In this document: one piece after another, positions 40,005 to 48,535 of the stretch
How positions within the stretch are numbered: the stretch's first letter is position 1
How the letters are laid out: every line of letters starts with the position of its first letter
From: CAIWHR01 sp963726765
Lineage (GTDB): Bacteria; Pseudomonadota; Gammaproteobacteria; Burkholderiales; Casimicrobiaceae
Length of the DNA stretch: 64,000 bases
Direction of reading: 5' to 3'
NCBI GenBank assembly: GCA_963726765.1
Contig: CAVSDH010000008.1
Span: 82,049-146,048 of the forward strand
Position numbers and translations under genes: made by a program
The notes under the pieces: model-generated
What the model saw: the letters and a program-made list of their open reading frames with translations, nothing else
Database searches by the model: none
What the model was told of the DNA's origin: nothing

Positions 40005-41188
40005 GTCGACTCTCCGTCCGGATCCTTCAGCACCTCGCGCGCGATGATGAGCTTTTGCACCTCGGTCGCCCCCTCGTAGATGCGCAGCGCCCGGATCTCG
40101 CGGTAAAGGCGCTCGACCGCTTCACCGCGGGTGACGCCGCGTCCGCCGAAGAGCTGGACCGCCGCATCGATCACGCGTTGCGCCGATTCGGTCGCGGCCA
40201 TCTTCGCCATCGCGGCCTCGCGTGTCGCACGCACGCCCTGCACGTCGCGCCGCCACGCAGCGCGATAGGTGAGCAGCGCGGCGGCGTCGATTTCCGTCGC
40301 CATCTCGCCAAGCTTCGCCTGCGTCAACTGCAAGTCGCCCAAGGCGCCGCCGAACATCCGGCGCGCGCGCGCGTGGCGCAGCGACTCGTCCAGCGCGCGC
40401 CGCGCGAAACCGAGCGCGGCCGCGGCGACCGACGCGCGGAAGACGTCGAGCGTGCGCATCGCGACCTTGAAACCCTCCCCTTCGACGCCGATCAGGGCGC
40501 TGGCCGGGACGCGGCAGCCTTCGAAGACGAGCCGCGCGAGCGGGTGCGGCGCAATCACCTCGATGCGCTCCGCCACGACGAGGCCGGGCGCATTGGCCGG
40601 AACGAGGAATGCGGAGATGCCGCGCGCCCCGGTCGTTCCCTGGGCGCGCGCGAAAACGCAGTAGAAATCGGCGATTCCACCGTTGGAGATCCATGTCTTG
40701 GTACCGTCCAGCACCCACGAGTCGCCGTCGCGGCGAGCAGACGACGTCAGGGCCCCGACGTCCGACCCCGCGTCCGGCTCCGACAGCGCGAACGCGGCGA
40801 TGGCCTTGCCTTTCGCGACCGCAGGGAGCCATCGCGCCTTCTGCGCCGCGCTGCCGGCGAGCGTGATCGGACCGCTCCCGAGGCCCTGCATCGCGAACAC
40901 GAAATCGGCAAGACCGTCGGTGTACGCGAGCGTTTCACGCGCGATGCACAGCGCGCGCGAGTCCAGCGTCGGCAATTCGCCGCCATGCGCCGCGGGCACG
41001 CAATAGCGAAGCCAGCCGGCGTCGCCCATGCGGCGAACGAGGTCGCGGCACGCGGCATCCACGTCCCCATGGGCCGGCGCGGACAGCTCGGCGGCCACCC
41101 AGATGCCGAGGCCCGTGGCGAGCGAATGGTGCGCATCGTCAAAGAACGGCCAGTCGAGATGGTCGTAGTTCATCCGCGGTTCCGGCAT
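40001..41188 (-). CDS. Acyl-CoA dehydrogenase
   Basis: A 395-residue FAD flavoprotein of the acyl-CoA dehydrogenase family. Typical AFALSEPDAGSDVGALTSSA and TKTWISNGGIADFYCVFARA flavin segments, then QLFGGRGVTRGEAVERLYRE and the catalytic Glu in IYEGATEVQKLIIAREVL. ATG 41188 is followed by a second candidate MNYDHL at 41173. It is five bases after the enoyl-CoA hydratase stop. It likely acts on the alicyclic CoA ester made by the monooxygenase/reductase. It is one of two acyl-CoA dehydrogenases in this operon; the other is glutaryl-CoA specific. Confidence 0.88.
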   Translation of the reverse strand: MPEPRMNYDHLDWPFFDDAHHSLATGLGIWVAAELSAPAHGDVDAACRDLVRRMGDAGWLRYCVPAAHGGELPTLDSRALCIARETLAYTDGLADFVFAMQGLGSGPITLAGSAAQKARWLPAVAKGKAIAAFALSEPDAGSDVGALTSSARRDGDSWVLDGTKTWISNGGIADFYCVFARAQGTTGARGISAFLVPANAPGLVVAERIEVIAPHPLARLVFEGCRVPASALIGVEGEGFKVAMRTLDVFRASVAAAALGFARRALDESLRHARARRMFGGALGDLQLTQAKLGEMATEIDAAALLTYRAAWRRDVQGVRATREAAMAKMAATESAQRVIDAAVQLFGGRGVTRGEAVERLYREIRALRIYEGATEVQKLIIAREVLKDPDGEST

Positions 41189-41193
41189 CACGG

Positions 41194-42030
41194 TCAGTTT
41201 CCTTCGAATTTCGGTTTCCGCTTCGCCGCGAAGGCGTCGAATGCGCGGCGGAAGTCCTGCGTCCGCATGCAGATCGCCTGCGCCTCGGCTTCCGCCTCGA
41301 TCGCGGAATCGAGGTCCATCGCCCATTCCTGGTGCAGAAGCTTCTTGGTGATGCCGTGGGCGAACGTCGGTCCCTCCGCCAGCGATTGCGCGAGCGACTG
41401 CGCGTCGGCAAGAAGCGACTCCGGCGCGACGAGCCGATTGAAGTACCCCCAGGCGAGACCCTCGTCCGCGGTCATCGCGCGGCCGGTATAGAGAAGCTCC
41501 GAGGCGCGTCCCTGGCCGATCATGCGGGGGAGCAGCGTGCACGCGCCCATGTCGCAGCCGGCGAGGCCGACCTTCACGAACAGGAACGCGGTTCTCGCCG
41601 CCGGCGTGCCGATGCGAAAGTCCGATGCAAGCGCGATCATCGCCCCGGCGCCGGCGCAGACACCGTCGACCGCGGCGACGATCGGCTGCGGGCACGCGCG
41701 CATCGCCTTGACGAGGTCGCCCGTCATCCGCGTGAATGCGAGCAGCTCCGGCATTCCCATCCGCGTCAGCGGTCCGATGATTTCGTGCACGTCGCCGCCC
41801 GAGCAGAAATTGGCGCCGGCGCCGGTAACGACGACGGTCTTCACGTCGCTCGCATACGCAAGATCCCGGAAGAGGTCGCGCAACTCGGCATAGGAATCGA
41901 ACGTCAGCGGGTTCTTCCTCTCCGGCCGGTCGAGCGTGATCGTCGCAATCTTGCCTTCGTGCTGCACCTGCCAGCGAAAGTGCGTTGCGACGTGGTCGCG
42001 GAACGCCCGCAGGTGATGACTCATGCTCAT
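41194..42030 (-). CDS. Enoyl-CoA hydratase family protein
   Basis: A 278-residue crotonase-fold protein. Oxyanion-hole segments: ITLDRPERKNPLTFDSYAEL, VVVTGAGANFCSGGDVHEII, and AAVDGVCAGAGAMIALASDF. The usual second catalytic Glu region reads GLAGCDMGACTLLPRMIG, so one Glu position is not obvious and the chemistry may be hydrolysis or ring opening rather than hydration. ATG 42030 overlaps the marR stop by four bases. Its position between the regulator and the dehydrogenase supports a beta-oxidation-like ring-processing role. Confidence 0.85.
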   Translation of the reverse strand: MSMSHHLRAFRDHVATHFRWQVQHEGKIATITLDRPERKNPLTFDSYAELRDLFRDLAYASDVKTVVVTGAGANFCSGGDVHEIIGPLTRMGMPELLAFTRMTGDLVKAMRACPQPIVAAVDGVCAGAGAMIALASDFRIGTPAARTAFLFVKVGLAGCDMGACTLLPRMIGQGRASELLYTGRAMTADEGLAWGYFNRLVAPESLLADAQSLAQSLAEGPTFAHGITKKLLHQEWAMDLDSAIEAEAEAQAICMRTQDFRRAFDAFAAKRKPKFEGN

Positions 42031-42566
42031 CGTCGCCCCCCTTTCGCGGTGCGCGGATTCGACGCCGGCCGGCCCTGCTGCGAAACCGACAACTTGAGCC
42101 TCCCAAGCAAACCGTGCAAGCGGTTCCGGTCGGTCGCAACGAGACCGCCCACCATCTCCTCGACCCAGCGCTCGTGCAGGGACGCCATGGCGCTGAACGC
42201 GCGCCTGCCGGCCGGCGTCAGGAACACGGCGTGCGCACGCCGGTCGCCCGCGATGGAACGCCGCTCAACCAGCCCTTCCGCGACCAGCGCGGTGGTGATG
42301 CCGGTGACGTTTCCGCCGGTCACCATCATGCGCCTCGACAATTCGCCCATCCGCAGACCCTCGGGATTGCGCTCGAGTTGCGCCATCAGATCGAAACGGG
42401 GCAGGGTCGTCGAGAACTGCTCCCGCAGGCGCGCGCGGATTCCGGCCTCGATCAGCGTGGTGCAGGTCAGGAGGCGCAGCCACAGGCGAAGCGCGTCGTG
42501 ATGGCCGGTCGAGAGACCCGACTCCCGGTCGGAGGCGCGCGCGCCAACGTCGGCGAATGCGTTCAC
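42027..42566 (-). CDS. MarR family transcriptional regulator
   Basis: A 179-residue winged-helix repressor. HTH/wing: LERNPEGLRMGELSRRMMVT, GGNVTGITTALVAEGLVERR, SIAGDRRAHAVFLTPAGRRA. N-terminal helices form the dimer (LRLWLRLLTCTTLIEAGIRA). The GTG start at 42566 overlaps the stop of the monooxygenase/reductase gene (GTGA). MarR proteins in aromatic-CoA operons (such as BadR-like regulators) are commonly released by aryl-CoA intermediates, so the inducer here may be anthranilyl-CoA. It lies inside the operon it probably controls. Confidence 0.87.
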   Translation of the reverse strand: MNAFADVGARASDRESGLSTGHHDALRLWLRLLTCTTLIEAGIRARLREQFSTTLPRFDLMAQLERNPEGLRMGELSRRMMVTGGNVTGITTALVAEGLVERRSIAGDRRAHAVFLTPAGRRAFSAMASLHERWVEEMVGGLVATDRNRLHGLLGRLKLSVSQQGRPASNPRTAKGGRR

Positions 42567-44893
42567 CCGCCGGCCTCCGGCAGGTCGTTGGCCGCGAGCG
42601 CAGCGCGAGCCAGATTTCGCTCGAGCTGCGCCTGGCCCGACAGGTACTGCGGCGGCCATGGCTGTTCGTGGCAGCCAAGAATGGCAGCCGCGTGCAGCGT
42701 CCAGTAGGGGTCGGCAAGATGAGGGCGGCCGATCGCGCACAGATCGGCGCGTCCGGCCATCAGGATGCTGTTGACGTGATCGGGCTCGAAAATGGCTCCC
42801 ACCGCCATCGTCGCGATGTCGACCTCGTTCCTGATCCGGTCCGAGAACGGCGTCTGGTACATCCGGCCGTAGACGGGTCTCGCCTCGCGCGTGGTCTGTC
42901 CCGACGACACGTCGATCAGGTCCGCGCCCGCTTCCTTGAAAAGCCGTGCGATCGCAACGGCATCGTCCGGCGTGTTGCCGCCGGGCGCCCAGTCGTGCGC
43001 CGAGATGCGCACCGACATTGGCCGGTCCGCCGGCCAGACGGCGCGCATCGCGCGAAAAACCTCGAGGGGATAGCGGCAACGGTTCCCGATCGTGCCGCCG
43101 TAGTCGTCGTCGCGCCGGTTGGTCAGCGGCGAAATGAACGCGGACAGCAGGTAACCGTGCGCGCAGTGCAGTTCGAGCCAGTCGAACCCGCACTCGGCGC
43201 CCCATTGCGCGGCACGGACGAATTCGGTCCGGACTCGGTCCCGATCTTCCGCCGTCATTGCCCGAGGAACCTGGTTGCGCGGACCGTAGGCGATGGGCGA
43301 CGGTGCGATCAGCGGCCAGTTGCCGGCGCGCAGCGGCTCGTCCGGCTCCTCCCACCCGAGCTGCGTCGAGCCCTTCGGCCCGGCGTGGCCGAGCTGAAGC
43401 GCGACCTTGGCGGAAGTGCGCGAGTGGATGTAATCGACGATCCGGCGCCATGCATCGCGATGCTCCGGTCGGTACATCCCGGCGCAACCGGGGCTGATGC
43501 GCGCGTCGGCCGCAGGGCAGACCATTTCGGTGAACACGAGCCCGGCCCCGCCGTGCGCGCGGCTCCCGAGATGCACGAGGTAGTAGTCGTCCGGCGTGCC
43601 GTCGACGCAGGAATACTGCGCCATCGGCGACACCACGACCCGATTGGGAAGGGTCAGGCCGCGCAGCGTGAACGGCGCGAACATCGGCGGCCTCGCCCGG
43701 GCCTCGACGTTCGCGCGCACGGCGAACCATTTCTCCATCTCCTCCACGAAACCCGGATCGCGCAGCCGCAGGTTTTCGTGCGAGATCCGCTGGCTGCGCG
43801 TCAACAGGCTGTACGCGAATTGCGGCGCGTCGAGCGCGGTGTAGCGCGCGACGTTCTCGAACCATTCGGTGGAGTTGCGCGCCGCGTTCTGGATCTTCAG
43901 CACCTCGACCGAACGCTGCGCCTCGTAGGAGGCAAGCGCGCCGGGAAGGTCGGATTGCGCGACGATCGCCTGCGCGAGCGCAATGCCGTCCTCGAGGGCC
44001 AGCTTGGTCCCGGAGCCGATCGAGAAATGCGCGGTGTGTGCAGCGTCGCCGATCAGGACGACCGGCACGCGGCGCCCGTCGAGGTCGGTCCAGTGTACCC
44101 AGGACTTGCAGACGATGCGCGGAAACTTGATCCAGATGGCCGAGCCGCGCAGGTGGGTGGCATTGGAGAGCAGACGCTCGCCGCCGAGCCACGGCGCGAA
44201 CAGGCGCTCGCAGTAGCGGATGCCCTCTTCCTGCGGCATCCGCTCGATGCCGGCCTTTTGCCAGACCTCCTCGGGAGTCTCGACGATGAACGTCGACGTG
44301 TCCCCGTCGTATTGGTAGGCGTGCGCCTGGAACCAGCCGTGCTCCGTCTCGACGAATGCGAACGTGAACGCGTCGAACCGCTTCTTCGTCCCGAGCCAGA
44401 CGAACCGGCATCGCCTCACGTCGACATCGGGCGCGAAGGCGTCGAGATAACGCGACCGGATCCGGCTGTTGAGACCGTCGGAGGCGACGACGATGTCCGC
44501 CGCGAACTCTCGCGCGGCGGCGGCGTCGTCGGAAACATTGGTGTCGAACACGAGCTCGACGCCGAGCGCCTCGCAGCGCCTTTGCAGGATGTTGAGCAGG
44601 CGCTTCCTCCCTATGCCGCAAAAGCCGTGGCCGCCTGACGTGATCGTCTCGCCGCGGAAATGGACGTCGATGTTGTCCCAGTGATTGAACGCACCGGCGA
44701 TCTCCCGGGCGGTCTCGGCGTCCGCGGCCTCGAGATTGCCCATCGTGTTGTCGGAAAAGACGACGCCCCAGCCAAAGGTGTCATACGGGCGGTTGCGCTC
44801 GACGACGCGGATGGCGTGACGCGGATCCGCCTTCTTGAGCAGGATGGCGAGATAGAGGCCGGCGGGCCCGCCGCCAATGCAGAGAATGCGCAT
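42563..44893 (-). CDS. Fused FAD monooxygenase / old-yellow-enzyme reductase (2-aminobenzoyl-CoA monooxygenase/reductase type)
   Basis: A 776-residue bifunctional flavoprotein. N-terminal aromatic-ring hydroxylase: FAD motif ILCIGGGPAGLYLAILLKKA (residues 3-22), VVASDGLNSRIRSRY, and IGDAAHTAHFSIGSGTKLAL near 290. From about residue 405 a complete old-yellow-enzyme barrel: LPNRVVVSPMAQYSC, QLGHAGPKGS, FDWLELHCAHGYLLSAFISP, RISAHDWAPGG and GRADLCAIGRPHLADPYWTL. This architecture is that of Azoarcus 2-aminobenzoyl-CoA monooxygenase/reductase, which hydroxylates and then reduces the ring; databases also call it salicylyl-CoA 5-hydroxylase/oxidoreductase. ATG 44893. It is the first gene of the operon. 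Confidence 0.88.
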   Translation of the reverse strand: MRILCIGGGPAGLYLAILLKKADPRHAIRVVERNRPYDTFGWGVVFSDNTMGNLEAADAETAREIAGAFNHWDNIDVHFRGETITSGGHGFCGIGRKRLLNILQRRCEALGVELVFDTNVSDDAAAAREFAADIVVASDGLNSRIRSRYLDAFAPDVDVRRCRFVWLGTKKRFDAFTFAFVETEHGWFQAHAYQYDGDTSTFIVETPEEVWQKAGIERMPQEEGIRYCERLFAPWLGGERLLSNATHLRGSAIWIKFPRIVCKSWVHWTDLDGRRVPVVLIGDAAHTAHFSIGSGTKLALEDGIALAQAIVAQSDLPGALASYEAQRSVEVLKIQNAARNSTEWFENVARYTALDAPQFAYSLLTRSQRISHENLRLRDPGFVEEMEKWFAVRANVEARARPPMFAPFTLRGLTLPNRVVVSPMAQYSCVDGTPDDYYLVHLGSRAHGGAGLVFTEMVCPAADARISPGCAGMYRPEHRDAWRRIVDYIHSRTSAKVALQLGHAGPKGSTQLGWEEPDEPLRAGNWPLIAPSPIAYGPRNQVPRAMTAEDRDRVRTEFVRAAQWGAECGFDWLELHCAHGYLLSAFISPLTNRRDDDYGGTIGNRCRYPLEVFRAMRAVWPADRPMSVRISAHDWAPGGNTPDDAVAIARLFKEAGADLIDVSSGQTTREARPVYGRMYQTPFSDRIRNEVDIATMAVGAIFEPDHVNSILMAGRADLCAIGRPHLADPYWTLHAAAILGCHEQPWPPQYLSGQAQLERNLARAALAANDLPEAGG

Positions 44894-44951
44894 CGCGCTC
44901 CTGTCTGAATCCTCGGGCTGCCCGGTGGACGGGCAGGGCAAATATTTCAAG

Positions 44952-44966
44952 TTTAAATATATTAAA
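44952..44966 (-). promoter_or_regulatory. AT-rich dyad, candidate MarR operator/promoter of the aryl-CoA operon
   Basis: TTTAA-ATATA-TTAAA is a 15-base dyad in an AT-only patch (about 44940-44980) that stands out sharply from the surrounding high-GC DNA, 59 bases upstream of the monooxygenase/reductase start. Both a -10-like box and a repressor site could lie here. The same 230-base gap also separates the operon from the divergent pilus genes. MarR binding is inferred. Confidence 0.45.
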
Positions 44967-45123
44967 TCTAAATTACATGAAGTCAAGGCCCTCGGTCGGG
45001 CGAACCGCTGAGCACGGAGCGAGACTAGGCCGTCCGGACGATTTTCGGGTGATCCAGCTTCGCTCCAACATCGATTGCCGGGGGTGACGACGTCGCCCGC
45101 CGGAACCGGATGCGGAGTCACCC

Positions 45124-45744
45124 ATGGCCGAATCCCCAGGACATCATCGCGCGCGGAGCACTCCGACCCGACCGGCGGTAACGCCCCGTCCAAGCAATCG
45201 TCCGCCGGGCCCACGCGGGCATGCGGCAGCCTTTACGCTGACCGAGGTGCTGGTAGGGCTCGCCATCGCGGCGCTGCTTGTGGCCGTCGCCCTGCCCTTC
45301 CATGGCGACTGGATCGCCGACTATCAGGTGCTGAACCACGCGCAACTTCTCGCGGGCACCATGAACATCGCACGCTCGGAAGCGGTAAAGCGGGGACATC
45401 GCGTCAACCTCTGCAAGTCCGCGGACCTGCGGCAGTGCGCGGCGGCGGGGGGCTGGGAGATGGGCTATGTGGTGCATATCGACACGGATCGCGACAGCGA
45501 CATCGACGCCGGAACGTCCCCTCTGCGTGTCGAAGGGCCGGCAAGGACCGGCATCACGATTCGCGGCAATCGACCGATCGACGACTATGTGTCGTACACA
45601 AGTCTGGGGACCGCACGGCTGTCGAGCGGCGCGCTGCAGATGGGGACGATTACCGTGTGCAAGCCCGGCCGTCGCGCGATCGACGTCGTCCTCGCCAACA
45701 GCGGGCGCGCGCGCCTGCAGAAATCGGCCTCGATCTGCCCCTGA
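45124..45744 (+). CDS. FimT/GspH-type minor pseudopilin
   Basis: A 206-residue prepilin-like protein opening the minor-pilin operon. A ~35-residue leader is followed by FTLTEVLVGLAIAALLVAVA, the N-terminal prepilin helix with Glu5. The residue before the cleavage site is Ala (AAA|FTLTE) instead of the usual Gly, so processing may be inefficient or the cut may differ. The C-terminal GspH domain contains the paired cysteines (VNLCKSADLRQCAAAGGWEM, ITVCKPGRR). ATG 45124; the unusually long leader suggests that a later start such as an internal GTG is possible. Confidence 0.8.
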   Translation: MAESPGHHRARSTPTRPAVTPRPSNRPPGPRGHAAAFTLTEVLVGLAIAALLVAVALPFHGDWIADYQVLNHAQLLAGTMNIARSEAVKRGHRVNLCKSADLRQCAAAGGWEMGYVVHIDTDRDSDIDAGTSPLRVEGPARTGITIRGNRPIDDYVSYTSLGTARLSSGALQMGTITVCKPGRRAIDVVLANSGRARLQKSASICP

Positions 45745-45911
45745 CGTCGCACCGCCATGCGTTCGGGGCGCTACGCCGTCAGTGCAGCAGTCTGCGATGA
45801 CGCCTCGTCCCGGGCGGCACCGTCCGTTCCCGCACGGTGCCCACTGGTCGGGATCGTTTGCGAAGGCGCGATCCGCCACCTAGCATAGGCTCGTCGAAAA
45901 GGGGAGTCCCC

Positions 45912-46385
45912 ATGCATCGTTCATTGCCGGAGTCCGCGCAAAGCAGGCGCGCTGCAGGTTTCACGCTGATCGAACTGATGATCGTGGTCGCGATCATCGC
46001 GATCCTGGCGAGCATCGCCGTGCCGCTTTACACCGACTACGTCACGCGGAGCAAGATCGTCGACGCGACGACCAAGCTCGGCGACGTGCGCACGCAGATG
46101 GAAAAGTGCTTCATGGACCAGCGCACGTACGCCAACTACGCGAACTGCAGCGTGAACAACGCAGTCGCTGGCTACAACGCGGATCCCGCTGCCAATTTCC
46201 GGATCACCTGGCCGCCGACCGTCACCGCGACGACGTACCTGCTCACCGCAACCGGTGTCGCTGCGCGCGGCATGTCGGGCTTCACCTTTACCGTCAACCA
46301 GGCGAACGCCAAGACGTCGAGCGGCCCGAGCGGCAAATACACGAACGCCGGCTGCTGGGCCATCCGCAAGGACGGGTCCTGCTGA
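45912..46385 (+). CDS. Type IV pilin PilE-like
   Basis: A 157-residue prepilin. A 16-residue leader ends in AAG and is followed by FTLIELMIVVAIIAILASIA, the classic processed N-terminus with Glu5. The C-terminal half has the disulfide-loop cysteines (EKCFMDQRTYANYANCS and AGCWAIRKDGSC). GGGGAG lies just before ATG 45912. It is minor-pilin sized, and its position second in the cluster, ahead of pilV-W-X-Y1, differs from the usual location at the end. The stop overlaps the next start (TGATG). Confidence 0.88.
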   Translation: MHRSLPESAQSRRAAGFTLIELMIVVAIIAILASIAVPLYTDYVTRSKIVDATTKLGDVRTQMEKCFMDQRTYANYANCSVNNAVAGYNADPAANFRITWPPTVTATTYLLTATGVAARGMSGFTFTVNQANAKTSSGPSGKYTNAGCWAIRKDGSC

Positions 46386-46924
46386 TGTTCCGGATCCGCA
46401 CCTCGGGTTTTTCGCTCGTCGAGCTCCTGATCGCGCTCGCGATCGCGGCGATGCTGCTGGTGCTCGCGATCCCGAGCTACTCGGTGTGGGTGGCCGATTC
46501 GCAGATCCGCAACGCCGCCGAATCGATCGCCGGCGGAATGCGATTCGCGCAGGGCGAGGCGCTCAAGCGCAACAGCCAGGTCGCGTTCGTGCTCGATCCG
46601 ACGACCGCGACCGGGGGCTGGACCGTGCAGTTCGTCACCGACGCTACCGTGCCGACACTTCAGGCGGCGGCCTTCCGCGAAGGCGCGGACAAGACCGCGT
46701 TTGTCACGGTGCCCGCCAACGCGAGGACCGTGACGTTCACGGGTCTCGGCCAGATAGGGCCGAACGCCAACGGGACGCCCGCGTTGACGCAGGTGCAGGT
46801 CGCGACGTCGACCGGAGTCGCGGGGACCCGCAATCTCAACGTGCTGGTCGGCGGCAATCGCACCGGGATCAAGATCTGCGACCCGAAATGGCCGGCGACG
46901 GACCCCAAGGGCTGCCCCCCCTGA
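46385..46924 (+). CDS. Second FimT/GspH-like minor pilin
   Basis: A 179-residue pseudopilin with a very short leader (FRIRTSG) and FSLVELLIALAIAAMLLVLA as its membrane helix. The GspH core follows (IAGGMRFAQGEALKRNSQVA, then TATGGWTVQFV) and ends with a Cys-containing loop (GIKICDPKWPATDPKGCPP). It is translationally coupled to pilE by a TGATG overlap. In Pseudomonas the FimU homologue occupies this place and helps prime pilus assembly. Two GspH-type pilins in one cluster suggest duplicated priming subunits. Confidence 0.83.
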   Translation: MFRIRTSGFSLVELLIALAIAAMLLVLAIPSYSVWVADSQIRNAAESIAGGMRFAQGEALKRNSQVAFVLDPTTATGGWTVQFVTDATVPTLQAAAFREGADKTAFVTVPANARTVTFTGLGQIGPNANGTPALTQVQVATSTGVAGTRNLNVLVGGNRTGIKICDPKWPATDPKGCPP

Positions 46925-46934
46925 TTGACGCGCC

Positions 46935-47408
46935 ATGACCCATAAATCCACCACCCGCCCCCTCCCCACCCTGCGCTCGCGCAAGTCGGCAACGCACCAG
47001 CGCGGCAGCTTCCTGCTCGAGGCGCTGATCTCGATACTGATCGTCGCGTTCGGCATCCTGGGGCTGATCGGCCTGCAGGCGCGCGCCCTGCAGAACATCG
47101 ATGACGCCCAATTCCGCGGCGAAGCGGCCTTTCTCGCGAATTCGCTGCTCGGCCAGATATGGGTGGCGAACCAGACGACGCTGAACGCCAATTTCGCCAC
47201 GGGTACGGGCGCGCCGTACACGGAGTTCAAGACCCTGGTCACCCAGCGGCTTCCCGGGGCAGGCGCTACCGGCAACGCACCGACGGTGACGCTGACGCCG
47301 GGTCCGACGCCCACCAGCACGAACGTGCTGATCCAGATCTTCTGGCAACCGCCGGGCGAGTCCCTGCGGCACCAGTACCAGCTCGACGCAACCGTCGCCC
47401 AGAACTGA
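46935..47408 (+). CDS. pilV: Type IV pilus modification/minor pilin PilV
   Basis: A 157-residue minor pilin. The leader ends QRG, followed by SFLLEALISILIVAFGILGL, the PilV hydrophobic helix with Glu5, and IGLQARALQNIDDAQFRGEA. No extensive globular similarity is visible beyond the family length. It lies 10 bases after the second fimT gene and overlaps pilW by a TGATG. In Pseudomonas PilV forms the priming complex with FimU, PilW, PilX and PilY1. Confidence 0.85.
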   Translation: MTHKSTTRPLPTLRSRKSATHQRGSFLLEALISILIVAFGILGLIGLQARALQNIDDAQFRGEAAFLANSLLGQIWVANQTTLNANFATGTGAPYTEFKTLVTQRLPGAGATGNAPTVTLTPGPTPTSTNVLIQIFWQPPGESLRHQYQLDATVAQN

Positions 47409-48535
47409 TGAATACGACCCGCACCTTCGGCCGGTCCCGCCAGCGCGGCGCCGGCATCGTCGAGACGATGATCGGCATCCTGATCGGGATGCTCGTCGTG
47501 CTCGCTGTCTACAACGTCTTCGCCGTTGCCGAAGGCTACAAACGCACGGCGGTCGGCGCCGCGGATGCGCAGACGACGGGCCTGTACGCGCAGTTCGTGC
47601 TGAACCGTGAAATCTCCAATGCCGGCAACGGCATCATGTCCGGGATGAAGGACCTCCTTAACTGCGCGGACGTGAACCTGAAGCCGATCCCGGTGCTCAT
47701 CACCGACGGTGGCGGCAACAACGTGTCCGACAGCATGATCGTCACGTACAGCACGGCGTCGCGAGTCGTCTGGCCGGTCGATTTCGTCGGCGGCAGCGGG
47801 CCTTACCCGCGGATGGCCGGAACGAGCGATCCGTTCTTCGTGCAGAGCCCCAACGGGTTCAAGCAGAACGACCGGGTCATCGCCATGGACAACGTTCCCA
47901 ACGGCCGGTGCGAAATGACCACGGTCACCAACGCGCCAGTGCCGGACGCCAACGGCGTCATCAGCATCTCGCATCCGGCGACGGGCAGTCTGTATCTTCC
48001 CGACCTCCCGGCGCAGCTCCTCAACATGGGTCAGGTCGGACAGGCGACGAGGACGCTCTACGACGTCGCCGGTGGCCAGCTCCGGATGACCGACCTCTTC
48101 GTTGCCGGGGCCGCCGCCAATCCGATCGCGCAGAACGTGGTGCTGCTGAAGGCGCAATACGGGGTCGACTGCAACAACAACGGCGTGATCTCCTGGACCT
48201 CTGCCACGGCGTCCAACGTCTGCGTCGATCCAATCCCGGCCGTCGGGACCACCGCGGCCGTCAACTACACGCCGGCCGACCTCCAGGCCTACGACCTCAC
48301 GCGGCTGGTCCGGATCAGGGCGATCCGCGTCGGCATCGTCGTGCGCAGCGACGAGCCCGACCTCAGGGACACCGCGCTGACCGGCCAGACCGCGGTGCTT
48401 TTCGATTGCTCGACGCACAACACGGCCTGCCAGGGGCGCGTCGCGCTCACCAGCGCCGTGCTCACCGACGGCTACCGCTTCCGCACGTACGAAATCGTGA
48501 TTCCCATGCGCAACGCCATCTGGAACAACACATGA
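47408..48535 (+). CDS. pilW: Type IV pilus minor pilin PilW
   Basis: A 375-residue minor pilin, the largest of the set. The leader ends RQRG and the helix AGIVETMIGILIGMLVVLAV follows (with Glu5). The large C-terminal domain has TDGYRFRTYEIVIPMRNAIW near its end, typical of PilW. ATG 47408 overlaps the pilV stop and the stop overlaps pilX (ATGA). It is expected in the inner-membrane priming complex and at the pilus tip next to PilY1. Confidence 0.87.
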   Translation: MNTTRTFGRSRQRGAGIVETMIGILIGMLVVLAVYNVFAVAEGYKRTAVGAADAQTTGLYAQFVLNREISNAGNGIMSGMKDLLNCADVNLKPIPVLITDGGGNNVSDSMIVTYSTASRVVWPVDFVGGSGPYPRMAGTSDPFFVQSPNGFKQNDRVIAMDNVPNGRCEMTTVTNAPVPDANGVISISHPATGSLYLPDLPAQLLNMGQVGQATRTLYDVAGGQLRMTDLFVAGAAANPIAQNVVLLKAQYGVDCNNNGVISWTSATASNVCVDPIPAVGTTAAVNYTPADLQAYDLTRLVRIRAIRVGIVVRSDEPDLRDTALTGQTAVLFDCSTHNTACQGRVALTSAVLTDGYRFRTYEIVIPMRNAIWNNT

